Positions 26,081 to 35,800 of a stretch of 37,591 bases of DNA are shown in pieces; the first letter of the stretch is position 1; each line of letters opens with the position of its first letter. Both the position numbers and the translations under genes were made by a program. The DNA is from Myxococcota bacterium (GTDB taxonomy: Bacteria > Myxococcota_A > Bradymonadia > UBA7976 > UBA1532): positions 1 through 37,591 of the forward strand of contig CAUJDF010000100.1 in assembly GCA_963169045.1 (NCBI GenBank). Reading direction: 5' to 3'. The notes below the pieces were generated by a model. The model saw only the letters and a list, made by a program, of their open reading frames with translations, ran no database searches and was not told the DNA's origin.

Positions 26081-26866
26081 ATGGCACTCCCCCGCGCCCC
26101 CCGGACCGTCATCACCGGCGCCGGCAGCGGCTTCGGCCGCGCGCTCGCGCTCGAGGTCGCCCGCCGCGGCGGCGAGCTCGTCCTCTCCGACGTCGACCTG
26201 GCCGCCGCCGAGGAGACGGCGCGCCTGGCCGGGCGGGCGCGCGCGCTGCGCGTCGACGTCACGCACATCGACGACGTGCGGGCCCTGGCCGAGGCGTGCG
26301 ACGGCCCCGTGGACCTCGTCGTGAACAACGCCGGCGTCGCCAGCGCCGGCTTCGTCGGCGAGCTGCCGCTCGAGGACTGGCGCTGGACGATCGAGGTCGA
26401 CCTGTTCGGCGTCATCCACGGCTGCCACGTCTTCGTGCCGCTGCTGAAGAAGCAGGGGCGCGGGCACATCCTCAACGTGGCGTCGGCGGCGGGCCTCATC
26501 TCGGCGCCGCGCATGGGCGCCTACAACGTGGCGAAGGCCGGCGTCGTCGCGCTCTCCGAGACGCTCGCGGCGGAGCTCGCGGGCAGCGGCGTCGGCGTCA
26601 CCGTGCTGTGCCCGACGTTCTTCCGCACGAACATCGCGCGCAACGGCCGCTTCGCCGACGAGAGGTCGCGCAACACCGCGGAACGACTCGTGGATCGCGG
26701 TCGCAGCGCCGAGAGCGTCGCCCGCGCCGCCCTCGCCTCGGTCGAGCGCGGCGAGCTCTACTCGGTCCCGATGCTCGACGGGCGCCTGTTCTGGGGCCTC
26801 AAGCGCGTCGCGCCGCAGTCGTTCGGGACGCTCGCCGGCTTCATCGCGCGCCGGCTCGAGCGGTGA
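26081..26866 (+). CDS. Short-chain dehydrogenase/reductase
   Basis: 261 residues, typical of classical SDRs. The cofactor site is TGAGSGFG (12-19) with Asp37 after the second strand, favouring NAD(H). NNAG is at 82-85 and the catalytic triad is Ser135, Tyr148 and Lys152 (YNVAK). The C-terminal part (FWGLKRVAPQSFGTLAGF) is hydrophobic enough to bind lipid-like substrates. Its stop overlaps the start of the monooxygenase gene as GTGA, so the two are almost certainly co-translated. Likely partners: the SDR interconverts an alcohol and a ketone and the monooxygenase oxidises the ketone. The substrate is unknown. It is divergent from recD2 with a 64-bp gap. Confidence 0.92.
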   Translation: MALPRAPRTVITGAGSGFGRALALEVARRGGELVLSDVDLAAAEETARLAGRARALRVDVTHIDDVRALAEACDGPVDLVVNNAGVASAGFVGELPLEDWRWTIEVDLFGVIHGCHVFVPLLKKQGRGHILNVASAAGLISAPRMGAYNVAKAGVVALSETLAAELAGSGVGVTVLCPTFFRTNIARNGRFADERSRNTAERLVDRGRSAESVARAALASVERGELYSVPMLDGRLFWGLKRVAPQSFGTLAGFIARRLER

Positions 26867-28314
26867 CGCTGCACGTCCTCGTCGTCGGCGCCGGCTTCTC
26901 CGGCCTGGCGATGGGCTGGCGGCTGCGGCGGGCGGGCATCGACGACTTCCTCATCGTCGACGCGGGCGACGAGGTCGGCGGCACGTGGCGCGACAACCGC
27001 TACCCGGGCGCCGCCTGCGACGTGGAGTCGCACCTCTACTCGTTCTCGTTCGCCCCCAACGCGGACTGGTCGCGCCGGTTCGCGCCCCGAGACGAGATCT
27101 TCGCGTACCTCGTCCGCTGCGCCGACGACTTCGGGCTGCGTCCGCACCTGCGCCTGCGGACGCGGATCGTGCGCGCCGCATTCGAGGACGGCGCGTGGCG
27201 CGTCTCGCTGGCCGGCGGCGGAGAGCTGCGCGCGCGCGTCCTCGTGGCGGCCTGCGGCGGGCTGAGCCGGCCGGCGCTGCCAGAAATTCCGGGCCTCGAG
27301 ACGTTCGCCGGCGCGATGTTCCACACCGCGCGCTGGGACGACACCTGCGCGCTCGAGGGCAAGGCCGTCGCGGTGATCGGGACGGGCGCGAGCGCCATCC
27401 AGGTCGTGCCGGCGATCGCGCCGCGCGTGGGTCGGCTGCTCGTCTTCCAGCGCACCCCGGCGTGGATCCTGCCGCGTCGCGACCGCGGCATCGGGCCGAG
27501 GACGCGCGCCGTGTACCGCCGCGTCCCGGCCGCGCAGCGCCTCGTCCGCGCCTGGATCTACTGGCGCCGCGAGCTGCTCGCGATCCCGCTGACCGTCGCG
27601 CCGCCGCTCGTCCGCGTCGGCGAGCGCCAGGGCCGCAAGTTCCTCGCGCGCAGCGTCGCCGACCCCGCCCTGCGCGCGAAGCTCGCGCCGCGGTACACGA
27701 TGGGCTGCAAGCGCGTCCTGCCCGCCGACGACTACTACCCCGCCCTGCAGCGGCCGAACGTCTCGGTCGTCACCACGTCCATCGCCGAGATCACGCCGCG
27801 GGGCATCCGCACGAACGACGGGACGGAGCACGCCGTCGACGCGATCGTCCTCGCCACCGGCTTCGAGGGCGCCGAGCAGGGCGCGCCCTTCCCGGTCACC
27901 GGCCGCGACGGGCAGGACCTGAACGCGGTCTGGCGCGACGGCGCCGAGGCGTACCTCGGGACGTCGGTCGCCGGCTTCCCCAACCTCTTCCTGCTCGTGG
28001 GGCCGAACACCGGGCTCGGCCACAGCTCGATGGTGTTCATGATCGAGGCGCAGGTGCGCTACGTCGCCGACGCCATCGACACGATGCGCCGCCGCGGCTG
28101 GCGCCGGGTCGACGTGCGGCCCGACGCGCAGGCAAGCTACAACCGCCGCCTGCACGCGCGCCTCGCCCGCACCGTGTGGGCCGCCGGCTGCGACAGCTGG
28201 TACAGGACGCGGACCGGCAAGAACACGACCCTCTGGCCCGGCTTCACGTTCGAATTCGCTTGGAGGACGCGGCGTTTCGATCCGCGCGCCTATCTTGTAG
28301 TCAGTGATCGTTGA
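26863..28314 (+). CDS. Flavin-containing / Baeyer-Villiger-type monooxygenase
   Basis: 483 residues from the GTG at 26863 (overlap GTGA with the SDR stop); a longer frame upstream is only an overlap. FAD site GAGFSG (9-14), then the typical GGTWRDNRYPGAACDVESH (39-57). The Baeyer-Villiger-like fingerprint is FAGAMFHTARWD (148-159), with Asp at the place where Pro is usual. NADPH-binding Rossmann motif GTGASA is at 173-178. The C-terminus WPGFTFEF...TRRFDPRAYLVV is also family-like. It should insert oxygen next to a ketone, or hydroxylate, using NADPH and O2 in the cytoplasm. No cluster of catabolic genes is present, so the natural substrate cannot be inferred. Confidence 0.92.
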   Translation: MTLHVLVVGAGFSGLAMGWRLRRAGIDDFLIVDAGDEVGGTWRDNRYPGAACDVESHLYSFSFAPNADWSRRFAPRDEIFAYLVRCADDFGLRPHLRLRTRIVRAAFEDGAWRVSLAGGGELRARVLVAACGGLSRPALPEIPGLETFAGAMFHTARWDDTCALEGKAVAVIGTGASAIQVVPAIAPRVGRLLVFQRTPAWILPRRDRGIGPRTRAVYRRVPAAQRLVRAWIYWRRELLAIPLTVAPPLVRVGERQGRKFLARSVADPALRAKLAPRYTMGCKRVLPADDYYPALQRPNVSVVTTSIAEITPRGIRTNDGTEHAVDAIVLATGFEGAEQGAPFPVTGRDGQDLNAVWRDGAEAYLGTSVAGFPNLFLLVGPNTGLGHSSMVFMIEAQVRYVADAIDTMRRRGWRRVDVRPDAQASYNRRLHARLARTVWAAGCDSWYRTRTGKNTTLWPGFTFEFAWRTRRFDPRAYLVVSDR

Positions 28315-28400
28315 TCGCGCTCACCCCCGACGTCGGCATGTTCTACGAAGATTGATCAGCTTCGCCCTCACGGGGCACGCTGGATCAACAGGGATTGATC
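28311..28400. promoter_or_regulatory. TTGATC site cluster, candidate HipB-type operator
   Basis: TTGATC occurs at 28311-28316, 28352-28357 and 28395-28400, and inverted (GATCAA) at 28383-28388. The last two form an 18-bp dyad, GATCAACAGGGATTGATC (28383-28400), six-base arms around six bases, covering the ribosome site of the hipA-like gene. A further GTGATC lies at 28304-28309. Such an arrangement fits autoregulation by the HipB-like protein. Confidence 0.5.
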
Positions 28401-29591
28401 TTGGCCAGGCTGCGCTTCGCCGAAGTTCGCTGCCGAGGACGACGTGCCGGCCTCCTCCTCGAAACGCCGGGGGGCGGGAGCGTCTTCGAGTACGCCGAGG
28501 ATGCGGGGGAGGACGTCGGTTGCGCCCTGCCGCGCGACCAGCGGACGCACGCCTGGGCCGCCGGCGTCCACCCGTTCTTCCAACACCTCGGGCCGGAGGG
28601 ATGGCTGCGCTCCCGGCAGGCCCGCACGGCCGAGCTGGACGAGCAGGACGACCTCGGGCTGCTCCTGCGCTACGGCGCCGACTGCATCGGCGCCGTCTCG
28701 GTCCACGACCCCGACGCGCCGGCCACGCCACCCGCCGACGAGGTCCTCGACGCGCTGACGCTCGCCGCCGTCGAGGCGCGCCGCACGATCTCGGGCGTGC
28801 AACCCAAGCTGCTCGCCCGCGCCGAAGGCGACCGCGTCGTGCCCGCCGGCCCCGAGGGCGCGGCCCCGCTCATCGCGAAGTTCCCCACGTCCGACCTGCC
28901 GGAGCTCGCGCCGAACGAGGCGCTCAGCCTCGAGCTCGCCCGGATGCTGCTCGGCGCCGACCGCGTCACGGAGAGCCGCCTCGGCACGGTCGAGGGCATC
29001 CGCCCGCCGGCCCTGCTCGTCGTGCGCTTCGATCGCACGCCCGACGGCGAGAAGCTGCGCCTCGAGGACTTCGCGCAGGTCCTCGCCGTGCCGCGCGGGC
29101 GCGACTGGTCGGGCAAGTACGACGCGTCCTACGAGGAGGCGGCCGCCGCCATCGAGCGCTTCGCCGCCGCGCCGCGCATCGACCTCTTGCGCTACCTCGA
29201 GCGCATCGCGGCGAGCTTCCTGCTCGGCGACTGCGACTGCCACCTCAAGAACTTCTCGCTGCTCGAGACGCCCGGCGGCCTGCGCCTCTCGCCCGCCTAC
29301 GACATCGTCAACACGTACGTCTTCGCCGCGCAGGGGTACTCGACGCGCTTCGGCCTGCGGCTCGGCGGGCGCGCTCGCCAGTGGGACGAGATCACGCGCG
29401 ACACGTTCCGCGCGCTCGGCGCCGACCTCGACCTGCCGCCGCGCGCCGTCGAGCGCGCGCTCACGGCGCTCGTCCGCAAGCGCGAGCCGGTGCTGCGCCG
29501 CCTCGCGCCGCGCCCCGAGTGGGAAGACGACCACTGGCGCGTCCGCTACCGCGCCATCGTCGACGACGCCTTCTCTCGGTTGGAGGGGTGA
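28401..29591 (+). CDS. HipA-like Ser/Thr kinase toxin
   Basis: 396 residues from the TTG at 28401, chosen because AGGGA lies six bases upstream; a second TTG at 28395 is in frame. HipA N-terminal domain (about 1-95, with RRAGLLLETPGGGSVFEYA) is followed by the kinase part: ISGVQPKL (130-137), IAKFP, VVRFDR, LEDFAQVL, the catalytic loop GDCDCHLKNF (Asp279, Asn284) and AYDIVNT (Asp301), which replaces DFG. All catalytic positions are present. In the best known case, HipA phosphorylates glutamyl-tRNA synthetase and causes growth arrest; here the target is inferred by family only. The gene precedes its HipB-like partner, the reverse of E. coli hipBA. The stop and next start share one base. Confidence 0.88.
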   Translation: MARLRFAEVRCRGRRAGLLLETPGGGSVFEYAEDAGEDVGCALPRDQRTHAWAAGVHPFFQHLGPEGWLRSRQARTAELDEQDDLGLLLRYGADCIGAVSVHDPDAPATPPADEVLDALTLAAVEARRTISGVQPKLLARAEGDRVVPAGPEGAAPLIAKFPTSDLPELAPNEALSLELARMLLGADRVTESRLGTVEGIRPPALLVVRFDRTPDGEKLRLEDFAQVLAVPRGRDWSGKYDASYEEAAAAIERFAAAPRIDLLRYLERIAASFLLGDCDCHLKNFSLLETPGGLRLSPAYDIVNTYVFAAQGYSTRFGLRLGGRARQWDEITRDTFRALGADLDLPPRAVERALTALVRKREPVLRRLAPRPEWEDDHWRVRYRAIVDDAFSRLEG

Positions 29592-29803
29592 TGGACCGAC
29601 TCGACTGGGGCGCGCTCGTCCGTCGGGCGCGCGAGCGCCGCCTCGCCGAAGGCATGAGCCAGCGCGACCTCGCCGCGCTCGCCGGCGTGAGCGTGCCGAC
29701 CGTGGTCAAGCTCGAGAAGGGCGACACGTCTATCCGCCTCGACGTTGCCCTCGCGATCCTCACGACGCTGGGCCTCGCCGAAGATCCGAGTCATTCCGCG
29801 TAG
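29591..29803 (+). CDS. HipB-like XRE antitoxin/regulator
   Basis: 70 residues from the ATG at 29591, overlapping the hipA-like stop by one base, with a good ribosome site GGAGGGG. An XRE helix-turn-helix spans about 22-47 (MSQRDLAALAGVSVPTVVKLEKG), with the usual Q-x-x-L-A and V-S-x-x-T-V pattern. It should bind DNA as a dimer and hold the HipA-like kinase inactive; the TTGATC dyad upstream of the pair is the likely operator. It is short and lacks the extended C-terminus of E. coli HipB. Its last 13 bases overlap the end of the oppositely oriented RHS gene. Confidence 0.88.
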   Translation: MDRLDWGALVRRARERRLAEGMSQRDLAALAGVSVPTVVKLEKGDTSIRLDVALAILTTLGLAEDPSHSA

Positions 29804-32800
29804 TAATCGCGCCAGCTCTGCGGCCAGCCGGTCGGCGGCTTCATCTGGTCGAGGTACCGCAGCGTCTGCGGCTTCGACAGGTCGGCGGCGCTCAGGCGGC
29901 CCTGGGCGTCGAAGCGCACCTCGAAGACTTCGCGAGGCGGGCCGAGCTTCTCGAGGAACTTGTCGGTCACCTCGGCGCCGAACACCGGCTTGCCGTTGTC
30001 CTTGAGGTGGCGCAGGTCGAGGTGCGGGCCATGCAGCATCGCGCCGTTGGCCGGGCCGGGCAGGTCCTTGTAGGCGCGCGTCCACTCGCCGCGGAAGCGC
30101 GCGGCCTGGGGCTCCATCGGCGCGCCGTGCTTCAGCACCCAGGCGAGGTCGATATCGCTCGTGATCGGCTGGCGGATGCCGCTCTGCGGCTTCACCCACA
30201 CGCCGAGCGACTCGGCGCTCGTCTTCGCCTTCACCCAGCCCGGCTTGCCCTGCACGCCCTCCTGCACCCAGCGCCGCCGCCACTGCGCCTTGTCGCCGAA
30301 GCTGCGCACGCCGACCGTCAGGCCGCCGCCGAGCGCGTCGTTGGCCTCGATCAGCGCCAGGATCTCGCGGTCCGTCAGGCCGCGGCTCGCGAGGAAGGCG
30401 CGCGTGTCGGGCGCCACGCGGTGCGCGAGGCCGTCGAGCAGCTTCGCCGCGTGCGCCTCGCCCGCGAGCGCGCCGTGCCGGTAGGCGGCGCTGTAGTAGG
30501 CGTGCACGTCGGCGACGAAGTCCGGGTCGCGCGGCGGCGGATGCGTCCGGTGCCACTGCGCGCGCGCCGCGCCCCACACGGGCCCCACCAGGAAGGCGCC
30601 CTGCAGCAACGCGCCCGCCGACAGCCCGCCGCGCTGCACCTCGCGCACGAGCTGCACCGCGTCGTACGCCGTCGCCACGCCGTCCACCGCCAGCGCCCAG
30701 CGGAACGGCAGCAGCTCCGGCGCCAGCACCGTCGCCACGTTGAGCACCGCGTCGACGAGCAGCTGCACCATCGCGCCGATGCGCCGCAGCCGCTGCAGCT
30801 CGATGTGCTCGTGCGGGTGCCGCGCGAAGTCGAACGACGGGCCCTCCGGCGACAGCGTCAGGCCGGGCATGAACGGCACCGTCTCGACCCCGGGCGACAC
30901 GAGCCGCAGCACCTCTTCGGGCACGATGCCGAGCCGCTGGCGCGCCGTCCCGAGGAGGCCGTCGAACAGGCCCGGCACGCCGGCCTCGACCACCGGCACC
31001 GGCTTGCGCGCGGTCTGCTGCGACGTGACCGTCGTCGTCGCCGCCGGCTCGCCGTCGAGCACGAGGCCGGCGAAGCCGCCGTCCACGTCCTCGAGCACCG
31101 CCGCCTCGCCGAACGGCAGCCGCATGTACGGCAGGTCGCCCGCCCCCGGCACGTACGCGCTCACGCGCTCGCCCTCGACCTCGTATAGCCGCCGCGCGCC
31201 GAGGTGCGCGACGCGGCGCGGCGCCTCGCCCGGGATGGCCGACGGCAGCGGGTCGTAGCCGTCGCCCACGTGCCGGTCGAGCGCGTCGTACCGCAGCCGC
31301 ATCGTCAGCGCGCGCGGCGGCGGCGGCTGCTGCGACTGCGGATCGGCGGGCTCGATCGCCAGCAGATCCTCATTGAAGTCGCGCAGTTCCACGAGCCGGT
31401 CGAACACGTCGTAGCGATGCTCGTTGGCGCGCGCGCTGACGTCGTCGCGGTGCGTCGCGAGCAGGCCGCCGCGCGAGAAGCCGACGCGGTAGCTGCGCTC
31501 GCTCGGCAGCCCCGCCGACGGCAGCGGGTAGGCGCCGAAGGCGTCCGGATCCGGCTCGACGGCGAGGCCGTGGACCGTCCCGCTCAGGCGCTCGGGGATG
31601 CGCTCCGCGGCCGCCTCGCACGGGCCGCCGGCGTCGTCGGCGTAGCAGTAGTAGACGTCGTGCAGCAACGAGGGCTCGCCGTCGGCGAACGGATCGCCGA
31701 CCGACGTCGTCCACGAGAGCGTCTGCTCGTGCCGCACGCGCGCGCGGTCGAGCGTGCGCCACGTCGTGCTCACGGTGCCGCGGCCGCCGCCGCGCGGGCG
31801 CGCCAGCGTCTGGCTGCGCAGCACCTCGCCGAACGCGTTGCGGCGGTAGAGCGAGACGGACGCGGCGCGCGGCAGCCCGTCGAAGCTGGCGTACTCCACG
31901 TCGCGCTGCTCGAACGGCGCCGGCCACGCGCGCAGCTGGCTCGACAGCACGCCGCCCGCGGGCGCCGGCGCCCGCTCCGCGTCGAGGTCGGCGACGATCT
32001 CGCTCTGCGGCGCGCCGTCGATCCACGGCACCGAGGCCTGCGCGGCCACGTGCTCGCCGAACCACCACTTGCGGCTCTCGTGCACGCGCGCCCCGCCCTC
32101 GAGGTGGGTCACGCCGTGGCGCGCGCCGGCCTCGTCGTACGCCCACTCGGCGCGCAGCGTCCGGCCCGACCGCAGCCGCGTCTCGCGCGCCCGCAGCAGG
32201 TCGCCGGACCACCCGTAGCCGATCGCCTCGAGGCCACCGAACAGGCGCGCGCCGGCCACCACCGACCGCAGCCGGCCCGCGGCGTCGTGGGTGAGCTCGA
32301 GGTCCGGCGCGTCGGGCGGCGCGCCGGGGTAGTACAGCGCCGCGAGCTGGCCGAGGCCGTCGTAGCGCGCGCGCACGGTCAGCGCCTCGGCCCCGTCGGT
32401 CGTCGTCTCCTCGAGCACCTCGCCGAAGCCGCCGAGGACGCGCACGACGTCGATCCCGTCGCCGCGCGCGTGCGTCAGCTCACCCAGGCCGTCGTAGCGG
32501 AACGTCAGCGTCGGCGCCGGCGCGCGCGTGTAGCCGGGCCCCGCGGCCTCGCCGTCGAGCGCGCCGGTGATCTCGATTGCGCGGCCGAGCGCGTCGCGCA
32601 AGTAGTCGCGTGTCGCGCCGTCCGCGGTGCGCTCCGCGAGCAGCCGGCCCTCGGCGTCGTAGGTGCGCTCGTCGAAAAGCGCAGCGAATTCGGACCCGTA
32701 CGGCCACGTGCGCACCGCGGCGCCGCCGGCGTCCCACGCGAAGTCGCGCGCCCCGAGCCGCGCCTCGCCGACGAGCCGCTCCTCGCGCACGACGCGCTCG

Positions 32801-35800
32801 CCGCCCCACGTCCGGCGCGTCGTGCGCGTCTCGCCCGTCTCGGGATCGGTCTGGCGCTCCTCGGCGACGCGGCCGGCGCCGTCGTACGTCACCTCGAGCC
32901 GGCGGCCGCCCGGCGCCGTCGTCGACACGACGCGGCCGAGCGCGTCGTGCTCGGTGCGCCACACGCGCCCGACGCCGTCGCGCCGCTCCGTCGCGCGCCC
33001 GAGCGCGTCGAACCCGAAGCGCTGCTTCACGGTCACCGGATCCGCGCCCGTGTGCGTCTCGACGATCTCTTCGGGGCGCCCGCGCGCGTCGAACGTCGTC
33101 TGCACGTCGACGCCGACCCCCGACGTGTCGGTGATCTCGCGGCACACCTCGCCGAACGGCGTGTGCGCCCGCTGCGTCGCCACGCGCAGCGATCCCGCGG
33201 CGAGGCGCGCGAGCACGACGCGGTCCTCGTCGTCGTAGATCCACGACTGCTCGCGGTCCGGCGGCGGCGTCCACGCGTCGGTCAGCCCGGCGGGCCGCCG
33301 CAGCGCCGTGTGCCGCGCGAGGATGCGCCGCCCCCACGCGTCGAACTGCTGCGTGATGCGCAGCAACGGGACCGGCGGCCCGCACGCGAACAGGGGTGCC
33401 GACAGGTCGGCCATCCCGTCGCCGCCGCGGATCTCGATCGCCCGCGGGTGGTCGCGCCCGTCGAACACCGGGCCGTCGTCCGGCGACACGTGCGCGACGA
33501 CCTGCAGCGGCTGCTCGCACGCCGGGTCGAGGTGCTCGACGGAGAGCAGGCGGTCGAGGCCGTCGTAGGCGCGCCTCTGCAGGACGGGGCCCTCGCGGTC
33601 GTCGCGCCCGGCGTCGTACAGGACGGCGTTGCCGGCGGCGTCGCGCCAGAAGCGGCGCACGATCCGGCCCCGGAACGCGCCCTCGCCGCCGCCGCCGATG
33701 GCGATCTCGACCACGCGGCCCTGCCGGTCGCGGCGCGTGGTCTCCGTGACGAGCGACGGGCCGCGCGCCGGGTCGAAGCGGCCCGGCGGCGTCTCGCCCG
33801 CGCGCAGCGCCGCCTCGTCCTCCGGCGTGGCGCCCGGGCCCGGGCGCACCCGCGCCACGATCCGCCCCTCGCCGTCGTAGGCGACCCGCTCGACCCGCAT
33901 CCCCGGCAGCCCCGGCGCCGCGCTGGACGTCCCCACGCGCCGCCCCAGGCGGTCGTAGACGTACTCGTCGACGACCGTCGCCATGCCCGGCCCCGAGACC
34001 TCGCTGCGCATCTCGCGGTCGAGCGCGTCCCACGTCGTGCGCGTCGTCACCGTCTCGCCGACGACGCGCTCGACGAGGCGGTCCGCGCCGTCGTAGCGGC
34101 GGCGCTCGACGAGGTCGCCGCGCGTCGTCTCGACGAGGTTGCCGCGCGCATCGTGCCGGAACGACTGCGAGATCTCCGACGGCGCCACGCAGGCCTCCGG
34201 CACCTCGCCCGACTGCGTGAGCGCCGTGAGCTGCCCGAGGTGCGCGTTCGCGCGCTTGCCGGACGGCGTGGCCTCGCCCTCCGGCTGGCCGGGGTCGTAC
34301 GTCCACGTCGCGGCGCGCCCGCCCACCGTGTGCGACTCGAGCAGCCCGCGCAGCGGCCCCGTCGCGACGTGCGCGTACGTGTCGACGACCGCGTCCCGGC
34401 CGGGCAGCGGCGCCGGCCGCTCCCGCCGCTGGACCTGGCAGCGCAGGCCCGGCTTCGACGGGTCGTCGGGGTACGGCACGTAGGTCGTCGTCGCGCCGTC
34501 CGGCTCGGTGCTCGTGAGCATCGTCGCGCACGGCATCTCGCCGTGGGTGAACGTCCAGATCCGGACGGCCCCGTCCGCGCCCCGCGCCTCGCGCCGCTTC
34601 GGGTTCCCCAGCGCGTCGTGCTCGAACGTCACGACGCGCCCGCTCGGGTAGGTGATGCTCGCCGGCAACCCCGTCTCGGGGTGGTGCGCGTACGTCGTGC
34701 GCAGCGGCACCGTACGGACGCCGGGCGGGTCCGTCTCGCCGTCCCACACCTCGCCGATCTCCTCGACGCTGGCGACGACCCGCGCCGCGCCGAGCGCGCC
34801 GAGCCGGTAGTCGCGCGGATCGCCGGTGGGCCCGGTGACGGTGACCACGTCGCCCGCGACCGCGAAGTCCCACGTCGCGCCCTCGGACGGCCCCGGCGCC
34901 TGCCGCGCGCCGCCGCCGCGCGCCTGCGTGAGCACGCGCCCCCCGTCGTCGTAGGTCAGCCGCAGCGACTCGCGCCCGTCCGGATCGAAGGCGTGCGTCA
35001 GCCGCCCGTCCGCGTCGTACCGGTAGCGCCACGTGCGCACGACGTCGTCGAAGCGCTGCGTCACCGAGGTCAGCGCCGCGCGCAGCTTCGGGTGCGCCGT
35101 GTACCCGTACTCGACGCGCCGCCCGAACGGATCGCGGACGCGCGCGAGCCGCCAGCGCCGGTCGAAGCGCCGCCAGTCGAACGTCCAGCGGCGGCCGTTC
35201 GCGTCGATCAGGCCGCCGGGCAGGCGCGCGCCGATCCGCGCGTCGACCGGCCCGTCGTACACGAGCTCCACCTCGCGCAGCTGCGGATCGACGAGCCGCA
35301 CGAGCTGCCCGCGGCAGTTGAAGATCGCGCGCTCGCCGCCGGGCCACGCGAGCTCGTAGAAGCGGCGCTCGCTCGGCGGAATCGCCGTGTTCTCGGGCAC
35401 ATACCAGGGGTGCTCTTCGCCCTCGAGCAGCGTGTATGCGCGCAATCGCGCGACGCGGCCGACCGGGCGCTCGTACTCGACGACGCGCGCGCGGAAGGCC
35501 GGCGTCCGCGCCGCCTGCGCCGCGTGGTCGTAGGTCAGGTAGACCTCGTCGCCGCCGGGGCCGAAGCGCATCGCGCGCGCGCCGCCCGCCGGGAAGCGGT
35601 AGCGCACGCCGCGCCCGCGGTCGTCGAAGTACAGGCGGTCGACGCCCTCGCCCTCGGTGCGACACGTCGCGTCGCCGGCGGCGACGATCCGCTGGTCGAA
35701 CGAGGCCGTCCAGCCGCCGAGCGGTCCGCCGTCGTCGGGCAGGTGGGCGGTGCGGTGCGTCCGGCCGATCCTGAACGGGCCGGCGACGCCGTCCACGCTC

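Noticed and set aside
23821-26514. Longer recD2 starting at 26514
   Set aside because: The extra ~166 residues are Ser/Arg/Thr-rich shadow sequence lying opposite the SDR gene; known RecD2 length fits the GTG at 26016.
26296-26862. N-terminal extension of the monooxygenase frame
   Set aside because: It overlaps the SDR gene in another frame and is Arg-rich; the FAD motif begins nine residues after the GTG at 26863, as expected for the family.
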